Source: Methanotrichaceae archaeon
GTDB taxonomy: Archaea > Halobacteriota > Methanosarcinia > Methanotrichales > Methanotrichaceae
Assembly: GCA_016927425.1 (NCBI GenBank)
Contig: JAFGMR010000090.1
Span: 1-54,282, forward strand
DNA: 54,282 bases
Direction of reading: 5' to 3'
Below are positions 10,231-19,015 of this stretch, one piece after another. Every line of letters begins with the position of its first letter. Position 1 is the stretch's first letter. The notes beneath the pieces were generated by a model that was not told where the DNA came from, did not search any database, and saw nothing but the letters and a program-made list of their open reading frames with translations. Made by a program: the position numbers and the translations under genes.

Positions 10231-11250
10231 TCAACCTCCTACGATGACAGCCCTCAGCCCGTGCCTCTCCCTCGCGTGGAGGAATGCCTGGCAAACCCCC
10301 TCGATCGACGACCGAAAGGTGATGAGCCATTCGAGATCGATGCCACCCTTCGCGATCATCTCCACAGCCATGCGGTTCTGCTGGCTCGAACAACCATGCG
10401 ACCCGATCACAGTCAGATCGCGATAATGAACGGGGCCTAGCGGCAGAGACACCTCGCCCGGCCCTGAGAACACGCAGAGCCTTCCCCCTGGAGATAGCAT
10501 ATCCAGATGAGATCTATCGAGCTCGATCCCGGGCGCTGCTATTATCATCACGTCAACGCCCTCGCCGTCGGTCTCCTCCTCGACTGATCCTGCGAGCGAC
10601 TCCACGCTTGAATCGATCAGCCTGAAGTTCGATCGACCGGCGAGTTGGCGGATCCTTCGCCCGTCCCTCTCAGCCAGAAGGACAAGATCCGCGCCAAGCC
10701 TTCGGGCGAGAATCGAATGCAGTACTCCAAGCGGGCCGCCTCCCAGTATGAGGACGCAGTCCCCGGGCGAGACCCCTGCCATCCACTGAGCGTTGATGCA
10801 GCAGGCAAGGGGCTCTGCGAGGGTGAAGATGACGGGATCGGCCCCTGGGGGGAGGCGGTTGAGCCCGCGGTCCAGGCCCTCCGGGGGTAGCGCGAGCAGC
10901 TCTGAGAGCCCGCCATCCCGGCTGAATCCCAGAATCTCCATCTCCCGGCATTGATTGTCCCGTCCCCTGAGGCAAGGCCCGCACCTGCCGCAGGCAATGC
11001 CAGGCCAGACCTGGACAAGGTCGCCCACATCCACGCCTCCACCCTCGCCCTCCACTATGCGGCCCGTGACCTCATGGCCGGGGATGCGAGGATATGTAAG
11101 ATCGCTATGTCCTCGCGCAACCATTCTAGCGTCGGTCCCACAGATAGAGCAGGCCAGGACCTCCAGCAGTATCCCACCCGGAGGAGGTGTCGGCGGAGCG
11201 ATATCCTCGATCTCCAGCAGACCAGGGCCCCGTAAGACTGCCGCCCTCAT
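10231..11250 (-). CDS. Zinc-dependent alcohol dehydrogenase (MDR family)
   Basis: A 339-residue medium-chain dehydrogenase/reductase. Catalytic zinc ligands are visible in CSICGTD (Cys near 37) and PGHEVTG. The structural zinc lobe is CGRCGPCLRGRDNQC, and the nucleotide-binding loop is LILGGGPLGV. Family members oxidise polyols, threonine or sugar alcohols with NAD(P); the substrate cannot be read from the sequence. It sits between the CobT-like and TrpD-like genes with gaps of 8 and 7 nt, so the three form one transcription unit and presumably one pathway. Confidence 0.88.
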   Translation of the reverse strand: MRAAVLRGPGLLEIEDIAPPTPPPGGILLEVLACSICGTDARMVARGHSDLTYPRIPGHEVTGRIVEGEGGGVDVGDLVQVWPGIACGRCGPCLRGRDNQCREMEILGFSRDGGLSELLALPPEGLDRGLNRLPPGADPVIFTLAEPLACCINAQWMAGVSPGDCVLILGGGPLGVLHSILARRLGADLVLLAERDGRRIRQLAGRSNFRLIDSSVESLAGSVEEETDGEGVDVMIIAAPGIELDRSHLDMLSPGGRLCVFSGPGEVSLPLGPVHYRDLTVIGSHGCSSQQNRMAVEMIAKGGIDLEWLITFRSSIEGVCQAFLHARERHGLRAVIVGG

Positions 11251-11258
11251 AGCGCCCC

Positions 11259-12335
11259 CTACCGCGGGAGCTCCACGGTCATGAGCACGCGATCGGTCGC
11301 CTCCACTATCTCCTTTTGAGTTACGCCGTAGAGGCTTGCCGCGAGGACCGCTCCGCCTGCGCCGACCCCTTCCTTGACGTAGCCCTCGGCAAAGGTGCGT
11401 ATGGCTGGAATGCTCGATTTCTCAAGCCCGGGGTCGACTATGTAGCAGGGTCGGCCCAGGTCCTCGACGATCTCGACGAAGTTGGCGCTCTTGTCCCCAG
11501 CGATGTACTTCGTCGTCGCTATGGAGAAGTCCCCGTCGATCCCTAAGGATCTGGCAAGCGCGAGGACCGCCGCAAGCTGGGTTCCGCCGCATAGGATCAC
11601 CTTTGTGGTGGAGAGGCCGCGGAGGAGCCCCAAGACCGCGGGCATCATGGGATCGCCAAGTTCCACGATCGCTCTCAATGGATCGTTTGCGAGATCACCG
11701 GGCGCGATGCCTATGCGCTTCATGGCCGCGTCAACAATCCCTTCCTTCAGCTCGATCGGATTCTCGGCAAAGCTGCTGCTCACATTGCCGTAACAACCCA
11801 ATGCACGGAGCACCGCAAGAGCAGTCGTGGTCCCTCCTGCGATCGACTCACCGATGAATAGGGCGTCGGACAAGCGATCGAGCTTTCGTCCGAAGATCGC
11901 CGCCCTCTCGATTATTGCTGCCGCATCACAAACTGCAGGGCCTTTTCTGATATCGGAGCCTGGAAGGCCCCCCATCTCAGCGTAAGGCACCGCAGGCTTC
12001 TTCTCGAGGCCGCTTGCGACGAATAGCGCCTGAATGCCGGATAGCGAGAGCGCCGCCCGCGTCAATATCGCAGGCGTGGGCGAGCCACCGGGGGTCTCTG
12101 GAAGCTCGGGCATTGTGACTATCCGATTCATCTCCACGAGCTCGGCATCCGCCCCCGGAGTGTAGTAGGTCAGATCTGGAGAGGTCCCTGCAGCGCTTAC
12201 CCCCGGAATCCTCCCGGTTGCCGTGTTCGAGATCACGCATAGGAAGAGGGGCCTCTTTGGGCTCAGATCCATATGGGGATATATCCAAGACATGTGCCAT
12301 GGCGAGGATTCATTCCTATAAGAATCCAACGCCAT
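11259..12335 (-). CDS. Archaeal CobT-like phosphoribosyltransferase (UPF0284/TIGR00303 type)
   Basis: A 358-residue member of the archaeal family related to nicotinate-nucleotide-dimethylbenzimidazole phosphoribosyltransferase. Recognisable stretches are FLCVISNTATGRIPGVSAAG, the glycine-rich GESIAGGTTTAL, and ILCGGTQLAAVLAL. In archaea this family is assigned to the lower-ligand step of cobamide synthesis. The start is uncertain: homologues usually begin shortly before the FLCVIxNT motif, so an internal ATG near 12272 is possible. An inverted repeat (AATTTG / CAAATT, 12338-12357) lies just upstream and could be an operator. First gene of the CobT-like / dehydrogenase / TrpD-like cluster. Confidence 0.82.
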   Translation of the reverse strand: MALDSYRNESSPWHMSWIYPHMDLSPKRPLFLCVISNTATGRIPGVSAAGTSPDLTYYTPGADAELVEMNRIVTMPELPETPGGSPTPAILTRAALSLSGIQALFVASGLEKKPAVPYAEMGGLPGSDIRKGPAVCDAAAIIERAAIFGRKLDRLSDALFIGESIAGGTTTALAVLRALGCYGNVSSSFAENPIELKEGIVDAAMKRIGIAPGDLANDPLRAIVELGDPMMPAVLGLLRGLSTTKVILCGGTQLAAVLALARSLGIDGDFSIATTKYIAGDKSANFVEIVEDLGRPCYIVDPGLEKSSIPAIRTFAEGYVKEGVGAGGAVLAASLYGVTQKEIVEATDRVLMTVELPR

Positions 12336-12390
12336 GTAATTTGAATTAATACAAATTTAGTTGATTGGCGGGCAATCGGCGTTTCCCCCA

Positions 12391-13542
12391 TCATTCGAAC
12401 AGATGAACCTCCACAGCCCCCCCCGCATCGAGCCCTTCCAGATCCTCGGGCACGAGAACGAATCCATCAGCATGGGCAGCTGAGCTGAGGATTCCCGCGC
12501 CTGTCGACATGATAGGATGGGCCAAGCCCCCATCGAGCGAGACACGGGAGAAGGTGGTGTATCCTGGTCGCGAGGCGATCTTTCGAGATAGGGTCGCTTT
12601 AATCGTTGGAGTGCCACCCTGGAGATGGGCAAGCCTCTTGACCGCCGGACGCACGAGCAGATAGAGGGCAACAAGGGCTGCAACCGGGTAGCCAGGAAGG
12701 CAGACAACAGGCCGGTCTGCAAAGGTCCCTATCGCAGTCGGCTTTCCAGGCGTAAGAAGCAGGCCATGGTAGAGCAGACGATCGAGCGCGCCCGGTGCAT
12801 AGTCCTTATCCCCGATCGATGTTCCCCCCGAGAGGAGTATGAGATCGCAGCCTGCGCTCGCCTCAAGTGCTGATCGGATCAGCTCGGGGTCGTCGGGGAC
12901 TATACCCTCGAGCCGCGCCTCGCCACCCCACATCTCTACGTAGAGGCGCGCCATCAGCCCGTTTACCTCGCGGGCCTGGCCGGGAAGCGGCGAGGCACCG
13001 TCGAGCGGCACGAGTTCGCCGCCGGTGGGGATGATGGCCACCCTGGGAAGCCTGAATACATTGAACCTAATTATGCCAAGAGCCCCCAATAGGGCGATAT
13101 CCGCTGGCCGCATCCTGTGTCCCTTTGAAAGAACGGTCGATCCGATTGAGACGTCCTCGCCCGCCCTGGCCACGTTTCGAGATGGGTGGACATGGGCAAA
13201 GGCCTCGACGAGATCCTCTCGCATGAGGGAGTCCTCCTTCATCAACACAGCATCGAATCCCACAGGGATTGGCGCTCCAGTCCTGATCGGGAGGGCTTGT
13301 CGTCCAAGCTCCAGATAGGCTGGGGAGAGGGGGTTTCCTCCCACGGTCTCGGCCGAGCGCACGGCATAGCCGTCCATTGCCGCTCGATCAAAGGATGGAA
13401 GGTCTATTGGAGAGATGATATCCCGGGATAGAACGCGGCCGATCGACCGGTCGAGGTCGACCTCCTCCTCAATAGTCACCGGCCGACAGAATTCAAGGAG
13501 AGCCCTCTCGGCCTCATATACACTCGATAGCTCTCGAAACAT
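12391..13542 (-). CDS. moeA: Molybdopterin molybdenumtransferase MoeA
   Basis: Inserts molybdate or tungstate into adenylylated molybdopterin, the last step of cofactor synthesis. It is needed in a methanogen for formylmethanofuran dehydrogenase. The protein is 383 residues, usual for archaeal MoeA without a PBP domain. Motifs in order: FDRAAMDGYAVRS near 50, TGAPIP near 92, IIPTGGELV near 170, LLSGGTSIGDKDY near 235, TPGKPTAIG and CLPGYPVAAL. It ends 55 nt before the CobT-like gene on the same strand and may be part of that unit. A TATA-like GTATATGTTTATTT lies about 55 nt upstream on the minus strand. Confidence 0.93.
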   Translation of the reverse strand: MFRELSSVYEAERALLEFCRPVTIEEEVDLDRSIGRVLSRDIISPIDLPSFDRAAMDGYAVRSAETVGGNPLSPAYLELGRQALPIRTGAPIPVGFDAVLMKEDSLMREDLVEAFAHVHPSRNVARAGEDVSIGSTVLSKGHRMRPADIALLGALGIIRFNVFRLPRVAIIPTGGELVPLDGASPLPGQAREVNGLMARLYVEMWGGEARLEGIVPDDPELIRSALEASAGCDLILLSGGTSIGDKDYAPGALDRLLYHGLLLTPGKPTAIGTFADRPVVCLPGYPVAALVALYLLVRPAVKRLAHLQGGTPTIKATLSRKIASRPGYTTFSRVSLDGGLAHPIMSTGAGILSSAAHADGFVLVPEDLEGLDAGGAVEVHLFE

Positions 13543-13689
13543 CGAGCCATCCTACGGTCAACTCGAATATAATCCCTCGGTTCTATCTCACAGTCCAAAT
13601 AAACATATACCACCACCGGCGTCCAAATGGGATAAGGCTAATAAACGGTGCGATAGATGGATGGATCAGCGGATCCTTGCTGGTTTGAG

Positions 13690-13727
13690 ATGACGAAGAG
13701 ATGTTGATATGATGAAGAGATGCTGAT
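13690..13727 (+). repeat. Tandem 19-nt repeat in the ppsA leader
   Basis: Two adjacent copies, ATGACGAAGAGATGTTGAT and ATGATGAAGAGATGCTGAT, 17 of 19 identical, sit just before the ppsA start codon. Each carries GAAGAGATG, so the repeat could offer duplicated ribosome-binding or regulator sites, or be a simple slippage product. Confidence 0.6.
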
Positions 13728-13743
13728 AGAGAGATGATTTAAG

Positions 13744-16020
13744 ATGTCTACTGTTGTTTGGCTTGAAGAGGTGGGCAAGGAGGACGTTCCCGTGGTCGGC
13801 GGCAAGGGAGCAAGCCTTGGTGAGATGATCAACATAGGCGTTCCCGTCCCCGGAGGCTTCGCGGTGACCGCCCAAGGATACCATGACTTTCTGGATAGGT
13901 CGGGGATCGAAAAGGAGCTCTTCGATGTGCTGAAGGTGAACGTGAACAATAACGAGGAGCTCGAGAGGGCATCGGCTCGGGCCAAAGAGCTGATCCTGAA
14001 GGCCGATGTCCCCGAGGCTATCGAGAAGGCCATAAAGGAGAGATACCAGGAACTCTGCGAGAGGGAGGGAGAGGAGGTCTTCGTGGCAGTGAGGTCGAGC
14101 GCCACCGCCGAGGACTTACCGGATGCCAGCTTCGCGGGACAACAGGAGACCTTTCTCAACGTGAGGGGCGCGGATCATGTATACGAGGCCGTCAAGAAGT
14201 GCTGGGCCTCCCTCTATGGGGCGAGGGCGATCTTCTACAGGGTAGAGCAGGGCTTTGACCACGAGAAGGTCTACCTATCCGCAATCGTCCAGAAGATGAT
14301 AGACTCGGAGAAGTCTGGTGTCATGTTCAGCTCCGACCCCGTAAGCGGAGATCCCCGCGTGATCATCGAGAGCGCTTGGGGGCTCGGGGAGACCGTTGTG
14401 AGCGGAAGCGTCTCTCCTGATAACTATGTGGTGGATCGATTGAGCAAGAAGATCATCGGGAGAACGATCGCGAAGAAGGAGATCATGACCGTGCGGGACC
14501 ACAAGACCGGCGAGACGGTGACGCTTCCAGTGCCGACGGAGAAGAAGGAGGCGGTCGTTCTTTCCGACGGAGAGATCATGGATCTCGTCAAGCACGCCGA
14601 GGTCTTGGAGCGGCACTACGGAATTCCTCAGGATATCGAGTTCGGAGTGGAGGAGGGAAAGATCTTCATTTTGCAGTCGAGGCCGATTACCACCATCCAT
14701 GCGAAGGCTGCCTCAACCGAGCCCAAGCCAGCAGAGCAAGAGCAGAAGGTGCTCGTAAGAGGACTTGGGGCATCTCCAGGATTGGTCTCTGGGACGGTCA
14801 AGATCGTGACCGGCTCAGGCGACCTGGACAAGGTCTTGCAGGGCGATATAATGGTCACCGAGATGACCATGCCGGATATGGTCCCTGCCATGAAGCGGGC
14901 CGCGGCAATCATCACCGACGAGGGCGGCATGACCTGCCACGCGGCCATTGTGAGCAGAGAGCTTGGATGTCCCGCCGTCGTTGGAACGAAGACGGGAACG
15001 AAGATCCTGAACGACGGCATGATCGTGACCGTCAACGGCAGGAAGGGCAGGGTATACGAGGGAGCCGTTGCCAAGGCCGAGAAGCCTGCAGCGGCTCCGG
15101 CTGCGACGGTATCATACAAGCCCGTTACAGCAACCGAGATCAAGGTCAACGTATCCATGCCGGAGGCCGCAGAACAGGCCGCAGCAACCCTGGCCGACGG
15201 CGTGGGCCTCCTTCGGGTCGAGCACGTCATACTGGGGCTTGGAAAGACCCCGAGGTACTTCATCAAGCACGGACGAAGCGATGAGTACGTCGACGAGCTC
15301 GTCAAGGGCATAAAGTTGGTAGCCGATGCATTCTACCCTAAGCCGGTCTGGGTCCGCACGCTCGATGCTCCCACCGACGAGTTCAGGGCGATGGAAGGAG
15401 GAGAGAACGAGCCGGAGGAGCATAACCCGATGCTCGGTTGGCGCGGCATAAGGAGAGACCTCACCGACACAGACCATTTCCGCCTCGAGATGGCAGCCTT
15501 CAAGAAGCTTCACGAACAGGGAGACGACAACGTCGGCATAATGCTACCGATGGTCCAGGAGGCAAGCGAGCTTCGTCGCGCAAAGCAGATCATGCGCGAG
15601 GAAGGGCTCGACCTCGATAAAATCGACGTCGGAATCATGGTCGAGACGCCGGCAGCCGCCCTTACGATAGAGGAGTTCATAGAGGAGGGGCTCGACTTCA
15701 TCTCCTTTGGCACAAACGATCTTACGCAGTACACGCTCGCCGTCGACAGGAACAACGAGAACGTTGCAAATCTCTACAACGAGTTCCATCCAGCTGTGAT
15801 CAAGCTGATCGAGTACGTCGTCGAGAGGTGCAACAAGGCAGGCGTCAAGACATCCATCTGCGGCCAGGCTGGATCCTACCCGGAGATGGCAAAGAGGCTC
15901 GTTGAGATCGGCATCACCAGCATCTCATCGAATATAGACGCCGTAGCTACGGTCAGGGAGACCGTGGCCAGGGCAGAGCTAATAATGATGCTCAAGGCCC
16001 TAAGGGAGAGAAAAGATTGA
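13744..16020 (+). CDS. ppsA: Phosphoenolpyruvate synthase
   Basis: Converts pyruvate, ATP and water to PEP, AMP and phosphate, the first step of gluconeogenesis from acetyl-CoA-derived pyruvate. Full length at 758 residues. The N-terminal ATP-grasp-like domain occupies about 1-330 (GGKGASLGEM, AVRSSATAEDLPDASFAGQ). The swivelling phosphohistidine domain has GGMTCHAAIVSRELGCPAV with His399. The C-terminal PEP/pyruvate TIM-barrel has FGTNDLTQYTL and SICGQAGS with catalytic Cys706. It overlaps mfnA (TTGA), so the two are co-transcribed. A 19-nt tandem repeat precedes the start. Confidence 0.97.
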   Translation: MSTVVWLEEVGKEDVPVVGGKGASLGEMINIGVPVPGGFAVTAQGYHDFLDRSGIEKELFDVLKVNVNNNEELERASARAKELILKADVPEAIEKAIKERYQELCEREGEEVFVAVRSSATAEDLPDASFAGQQETFLNVRGADHVYEAVKKCWASLYGARAIFYRVEQGFDHEKVYLSAIVQKMIDSEKSGVMFSSDPVSGDPRVIIESAWGLGETVVSGSVSPDNYVVDRLSKKIIGRTIAKKEIMTVRDHKTGETVTLPVPTEKKEAVVLSDGEIMDLVKHAEVLERHYGIPQDIEFGVEEGKIFILQSRPITTIHAKAASTEPKPAEQEQKVLVRGLGASPGLVSGTVKIVTGSGDLDKVLQGDIMVTEMTMPDMVPAMKRAAAIITDEGGMTCHAAIVSRELGCPAVVGTKTGTKILNDGMIVTVNGRKGRVYEGAVAKAEKPAAAPAATVSYKPVTATEIKVNVSMPEAAEQAAATLADGVGLLRVEHVILGLGKTPRYFIKHGRSDEYVDELVKGIKLVADAFYPKPVWVRTLDAPTDEFRAMEGGENEPEEHNPMLGWRGIRRDLTDTDHFRLEMAAFKKLHEQGDDNVGIMLPMVQEASELRRAKQIMREEGLDLDKIDVGIMVETPAAALTIEEFIEEGLDFISFGTNDLTQYTLAVDRNNENVANLYNEFHPAVIKLIEYVVERCNKAGVKTSICGQAGSYPEMAKRLVEIGITSISSNIDAVATVRETVARAELIMMLKALRERKD

Positions 16021-17168
16021 AGGAGGAAGGCATATCCACCGAGGAGGTCAGGCGGATACTGGCCGGGATGCGCGAAAAGGACTACCGCTACGACCGGTTC
16101 CTGTCAACCATGTGCACAGTGCCGCATCCAATCGCCGTGGAGGCCCACGACCTCTTCATGGAGACCAACCTGGGCGACCCAGGCCTCTTTCCCGGTGCAT
16201 CCGAGATCGAGAGGCTTGTAATCGAGATGATGGGGGAGATGCTGGGATCTCCCAATGCTGTGGGCTACGTATCCACAGGCGGGACCGAGTCCAACATCCA
16301 GGCAATCCACGCGGCCAGGAACGCCTTTCGCCGGAAATCCCCGAAAGGGGGAAACATCGTCGTCCCCCAGTCGGCCCACTTCTCCTTCGATAAGATCGGC
16401 GACCTGCTCAACCTCGAGGTCAGGAAGGCGAGGATGGACGCTGATCTGAAGGTGGATTTGGATCACGTGGAGGATCTGGTCGACCGGGAGACGGTCGCCC
16501 TCGTAGGGATAGCCGGGACGACCGAGTTCGGGCAGGTGGACCCAATCCTAGAGCTCTCCGAGATGGCGCTTGATAGAGGGATCTACCTTCATGTCGACGC
16601 CGCATTCGGGGGCTTCGTGCTGCCTTTTCTGGGTAGTCGCAACCGCTGGAACTTCGAGGTCGAGGGCGTCAAATCGATCACCATCGATCCCCATAAGATG
16701 GGCATGAGCACGATTCCAGCAGGCGGCCTCCTATTTCGAGAGGCTGAGTTCCTCAACTTGCTCGCAACCGACACCCATTACCTCACCGTCGCAAAGCAAG
16801 CCTCCCTGACCGGCACGAGAAGCGGGGCTTCCGCTGCTGCTACATATGCGGTGATGATGAGGCTCGGCCGCTCAGGCTTCGTCGATATCGTCAACCGGTG
16901 CATGGATCTTACGAGACATCTCGTAACCCAGGCGAGGAAGATGGGGATCGAGCCCGTGATCGAGCCGGTAATGAACGTCGTCTGCTTGAATGTCGACGAT
17001 TTGCCGGGTGTCAGATCTAGGCTGATGGCGCGAGGCTGGCATGTATCCGTCTCCAGGGAGCCACAGGCCTTGCGCATAATAATCATGCCTCACATCACCC
17101 GTCCAAATCTGGACCTGTTCCTTGAGGACCTCTCAACGGCAACAGGGGCTGCGACTTCCGCCCGGTGA
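16017..17168 (+). CDS. mfnA: L-tyrosine/L-aspartate decarboxylase MfnA
   Basis: A PLP enzyme of 383 residues. In methanogens MfnA makes tyramine for methanofuran, and some homologues make beta-alanine from aspartate for CoA. The PLP lysine is K227 in SITIDPHKMGMS; STGGTESN and HVDAAFGGF are typical group-II decarboxylase motifs. The start is TTG at 16017, which overlaps the ppsA TGA. No in-frame ATG occurs before residue 18, and the N-terminal sequence fits the family. Which substrate is used cannot be decided from the sequence. Confidence 0.92.
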   Translation: MKEEGISTEEVRRILAGMREKDYRYDRFLSTMCTVPHPIAVEAHDLFMETNLGDPGLFPGASEIERLVIEMMGEMLGSPNAVGYVSTGGTESNIQAIHAARNAFRRKSPKGGNIVVPQSAHFSFDKIGDLLNLEVRKARMDADLKVDLDHVEDLVDRETVALVGIAGTTEFGQVDPILELSEMALDRGIYLHVDAAFGGFVLPFLGSRNRWNFEVEGVKSITIDPHKMGMSTIPAGGLLFREAEFLNLLATDTHYLTVAKQASLTGTRSGASAAATYAVMMRLGRSGFVDIVNRCMDLTRHLVTQARKMGIEPVIEPVMNVVCLNVDDLPGVRSRLMARGWHVSVSREPQALRIIIMPHITRPNLDLFLEDLSTATGAATSAR

Positions 17169-17169
17169 A

Positions 17170-17309
17170 TACTCCCCCGCCCTAAAGGACGGAGCCTTCT
17201 CGCTCCGTCCTCTCCGCTCCTGCGAAGTAACGCAAGCCTTCCGAACGCCGCTTAATTTTTCATATTATTTATCAAATACGTCTATATATTCCCGGCGTGA
17301 AGGCCGGCT
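17170..17309. mobile_element. Possible IS200/IS605-type palindromic remnant between mfnA and amt
   Basis: The intergenic stretch starts with CCCCCGCCCTAAAGGACGG and a perfect 9-bp hairpin (AGGACGGAG / CTCCGTCCT, 17186-17211). It ends with a second palindrome, CCGGCGTGAAGGCCGG. Such hairpins, with a CCTAAAGG or GTGAAGG core, are typical of IS200/IS605 ends. No tnpA or tnpB is present, so this would be a non-autonomous remnant. The simpler reading is an mfnA terminator (9-bp stem, later T-rich tract) followed by the amt promoter: TCTATATATT at 17281-17290 is a good TATA candidate. Confidence 0.4.
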
Positions 17310-17357
17310 AATGATTTGGACGACCGATCAAGAGAGGATTCGTCCAATCGGTTGGTG

Positions 17358-18572
17358 ATGATCATGACACTGGATAGCGGAGACACCGCATGGATATTGG
17401 CCTGTACGGCCCTCGTGATGCTGATGACCCCTGGAGTGGGCCTCTTCTATGGAGGCCTTGTGAGGAGCAAGACGGTCGTATCCATGATCTCCCTCTCCTT
17501 CATCGCCTTTGCCGTGGCGAGCATCCAGTGGGTACTCTTCGGCTACAGCCTCTCGTTTGGGACGGACATTGGAGGCCTCGTGGGCGGCCTGGACTACCTC
17601 GGGCTTCGAGGCGTTGGAATGGATGGCGCACCTTTTGCGGGGAACATACCGCATCTGCTCTACATGGCGTTCCAGCTGGTATTTGCCGCGGTGACGCTCG
17701 CCATACTGACATCGGCCATGGCGGAGAGGATCAAGCTCTCCTCCTTCATCGTCTTCGGACTCCTCTGGACGACGCTCGTCTACGATCCCCTGGCCCACTG
17801 GGTCTGGGGCGGGGGATGGATTGCCAGGCTTGGAGCCCTCGACTTCGCGGGGGGCACGGTAGTACATATAAGCTCGGGCTTCTCGGCTCTCGCCCTGGCG
17901 CTCGTGATAGGCAAGAGGATAGGATTTGGTGAGAACACAATAGAGCCCCATAACGTTCCAATGGCTTTGATAGGAACAGGCCTTCTCTGGTTCGGCTGGT
18001 TTGGATTCAACGCAGGCTCAGCCCTTGCCGCAGATGGCCTTGCCGCAAACGCGCTCGTCGTCACGAACACGTCCGCTGCAGCTGGAGCGCTTGCCTGGCT
18101 AATTGCCAGCTGGATCAAGGGCAAGCCCTCGTCGCTTGGGATGGCAAGCGGCGCAATAGCAGGCCTCGTTGCCATAACCCCGGCTGCAGGATACGTGGAT
18201 GCGCCTTCGGCCATCGTCATCGGGGGCCTTGCCGGCGTGATCTGCTACGGCGCGCTCCTCTTTCGGCTGGGGAGGGGATGGGACGAGAGCCTCGATGCCT
18301 GGGCGGTCCATGGCATGGGCGGCCTCTGGGGCGCTCTTGCGACAGGAATTTTCGCAAGCCCCCTCATCAACGACTACACAGGCCTGCTCTATGGGAACTA
18401 TAACCAGTTCATAGCACAGATATTGGCGGCTGCTGCATCGGTGGCCTATGCCTTTGTAATGACAATCGTGCTAGCAAAGATAGTGGACTCGGCGATGGGG
18501 CTTAGGGTCTCCGAGGAAGAGGAGTACGTGGGTCTCGACATCGCCCAGCTCGGCGAGAGGGCCTACGCCTAA
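17358..18572 (+). CDS. amt: Ammonium transporter
   Basis: An Amt/Mep/Rh channel of about 404 residues with some 11 membrane segments. The pore twin-histidine positions are visible in [18 protein letters not shown] and [14 protein letters not shown], and the family signature in [16 protein letters not shown]. The frame stays open to an ATG at 17316, but 17358 (MIMTLDSGD) brings the start close to the first helix as in homologues. It is followed 12 nt later by glnK, the usual amt-glnK pair. An acidic tail ([20 protein letters not shown]) is the cytoplasmic end. Confidence 0.95.
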   Translation: MIMTLDSGDTAWILACTALVMLMTPGVGLFYGGLVRSKTVVSMISLSFIAFAVASIQWVLFGYSLSFGTDIGGLVGGLDYLGLRGVGMDGAPFAGNIPHLLYMAFQLVFAAVTLAILTSAMAERIKLSSFIVFGLLWTTLVYDPLAHWVWGGGWIARLGALDFAGGTVVHISSGFSALALALVIGKRIGFGENTIEPHNVPMALIGTGLLWFGWFGFNAGSALAADGLAANALVVTNTSAAAGALAWLIASWIKGKPSSLGMASGAIAGLVAITPAAGYVDAPSAIVIGGLAGVICYGALLFRLGRGWDESLDAWAVHGMGGLWGALATGIFASPLINDYTGLLYGNYNQFIAQILAAAASVAYAFVMTIVLAKIVDSAMGLRVSEEEEYVGLDIAQLGERAYA

Positions 18573-18914
<342 letters not shown>

Positions 18915-18956
18915 TTCTCGCCTCCTTCTTTGCCTTGCGCATGGATTCTATCCTGA

Positions 18957-18994
18957 GATTAACCACGAATGAACACTAATGAACACGAATAATG
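18957..18994 (-). repeat. GTTCATT dispersed repeat, copy 1 (inverted)
   Basis: On the minus strand this reads ATTCGTGTTCATTAGTGTTC and continues ATTCGTGGTTAAT. It is nearly the reverse complement of 20518-20551, so the two copies flank the geranylgeranyl reductase gene in opposite orientation. The unit G-x-GTTCATT-x is itself repeated. Confidence 0.7.
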
Positions 18995-19015
18995 ACCAGC
19001 CAATCTTTTCGATCC

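Noticed and set aside
9171-10247. 358-residue plus-strand frame opposite the TrpD-like gene
   Set aside because: The minus strand encodes a clear phosphoribosyltransferase with family motifs over the same stretch; the plus frame has an unnatural composition and no motif.
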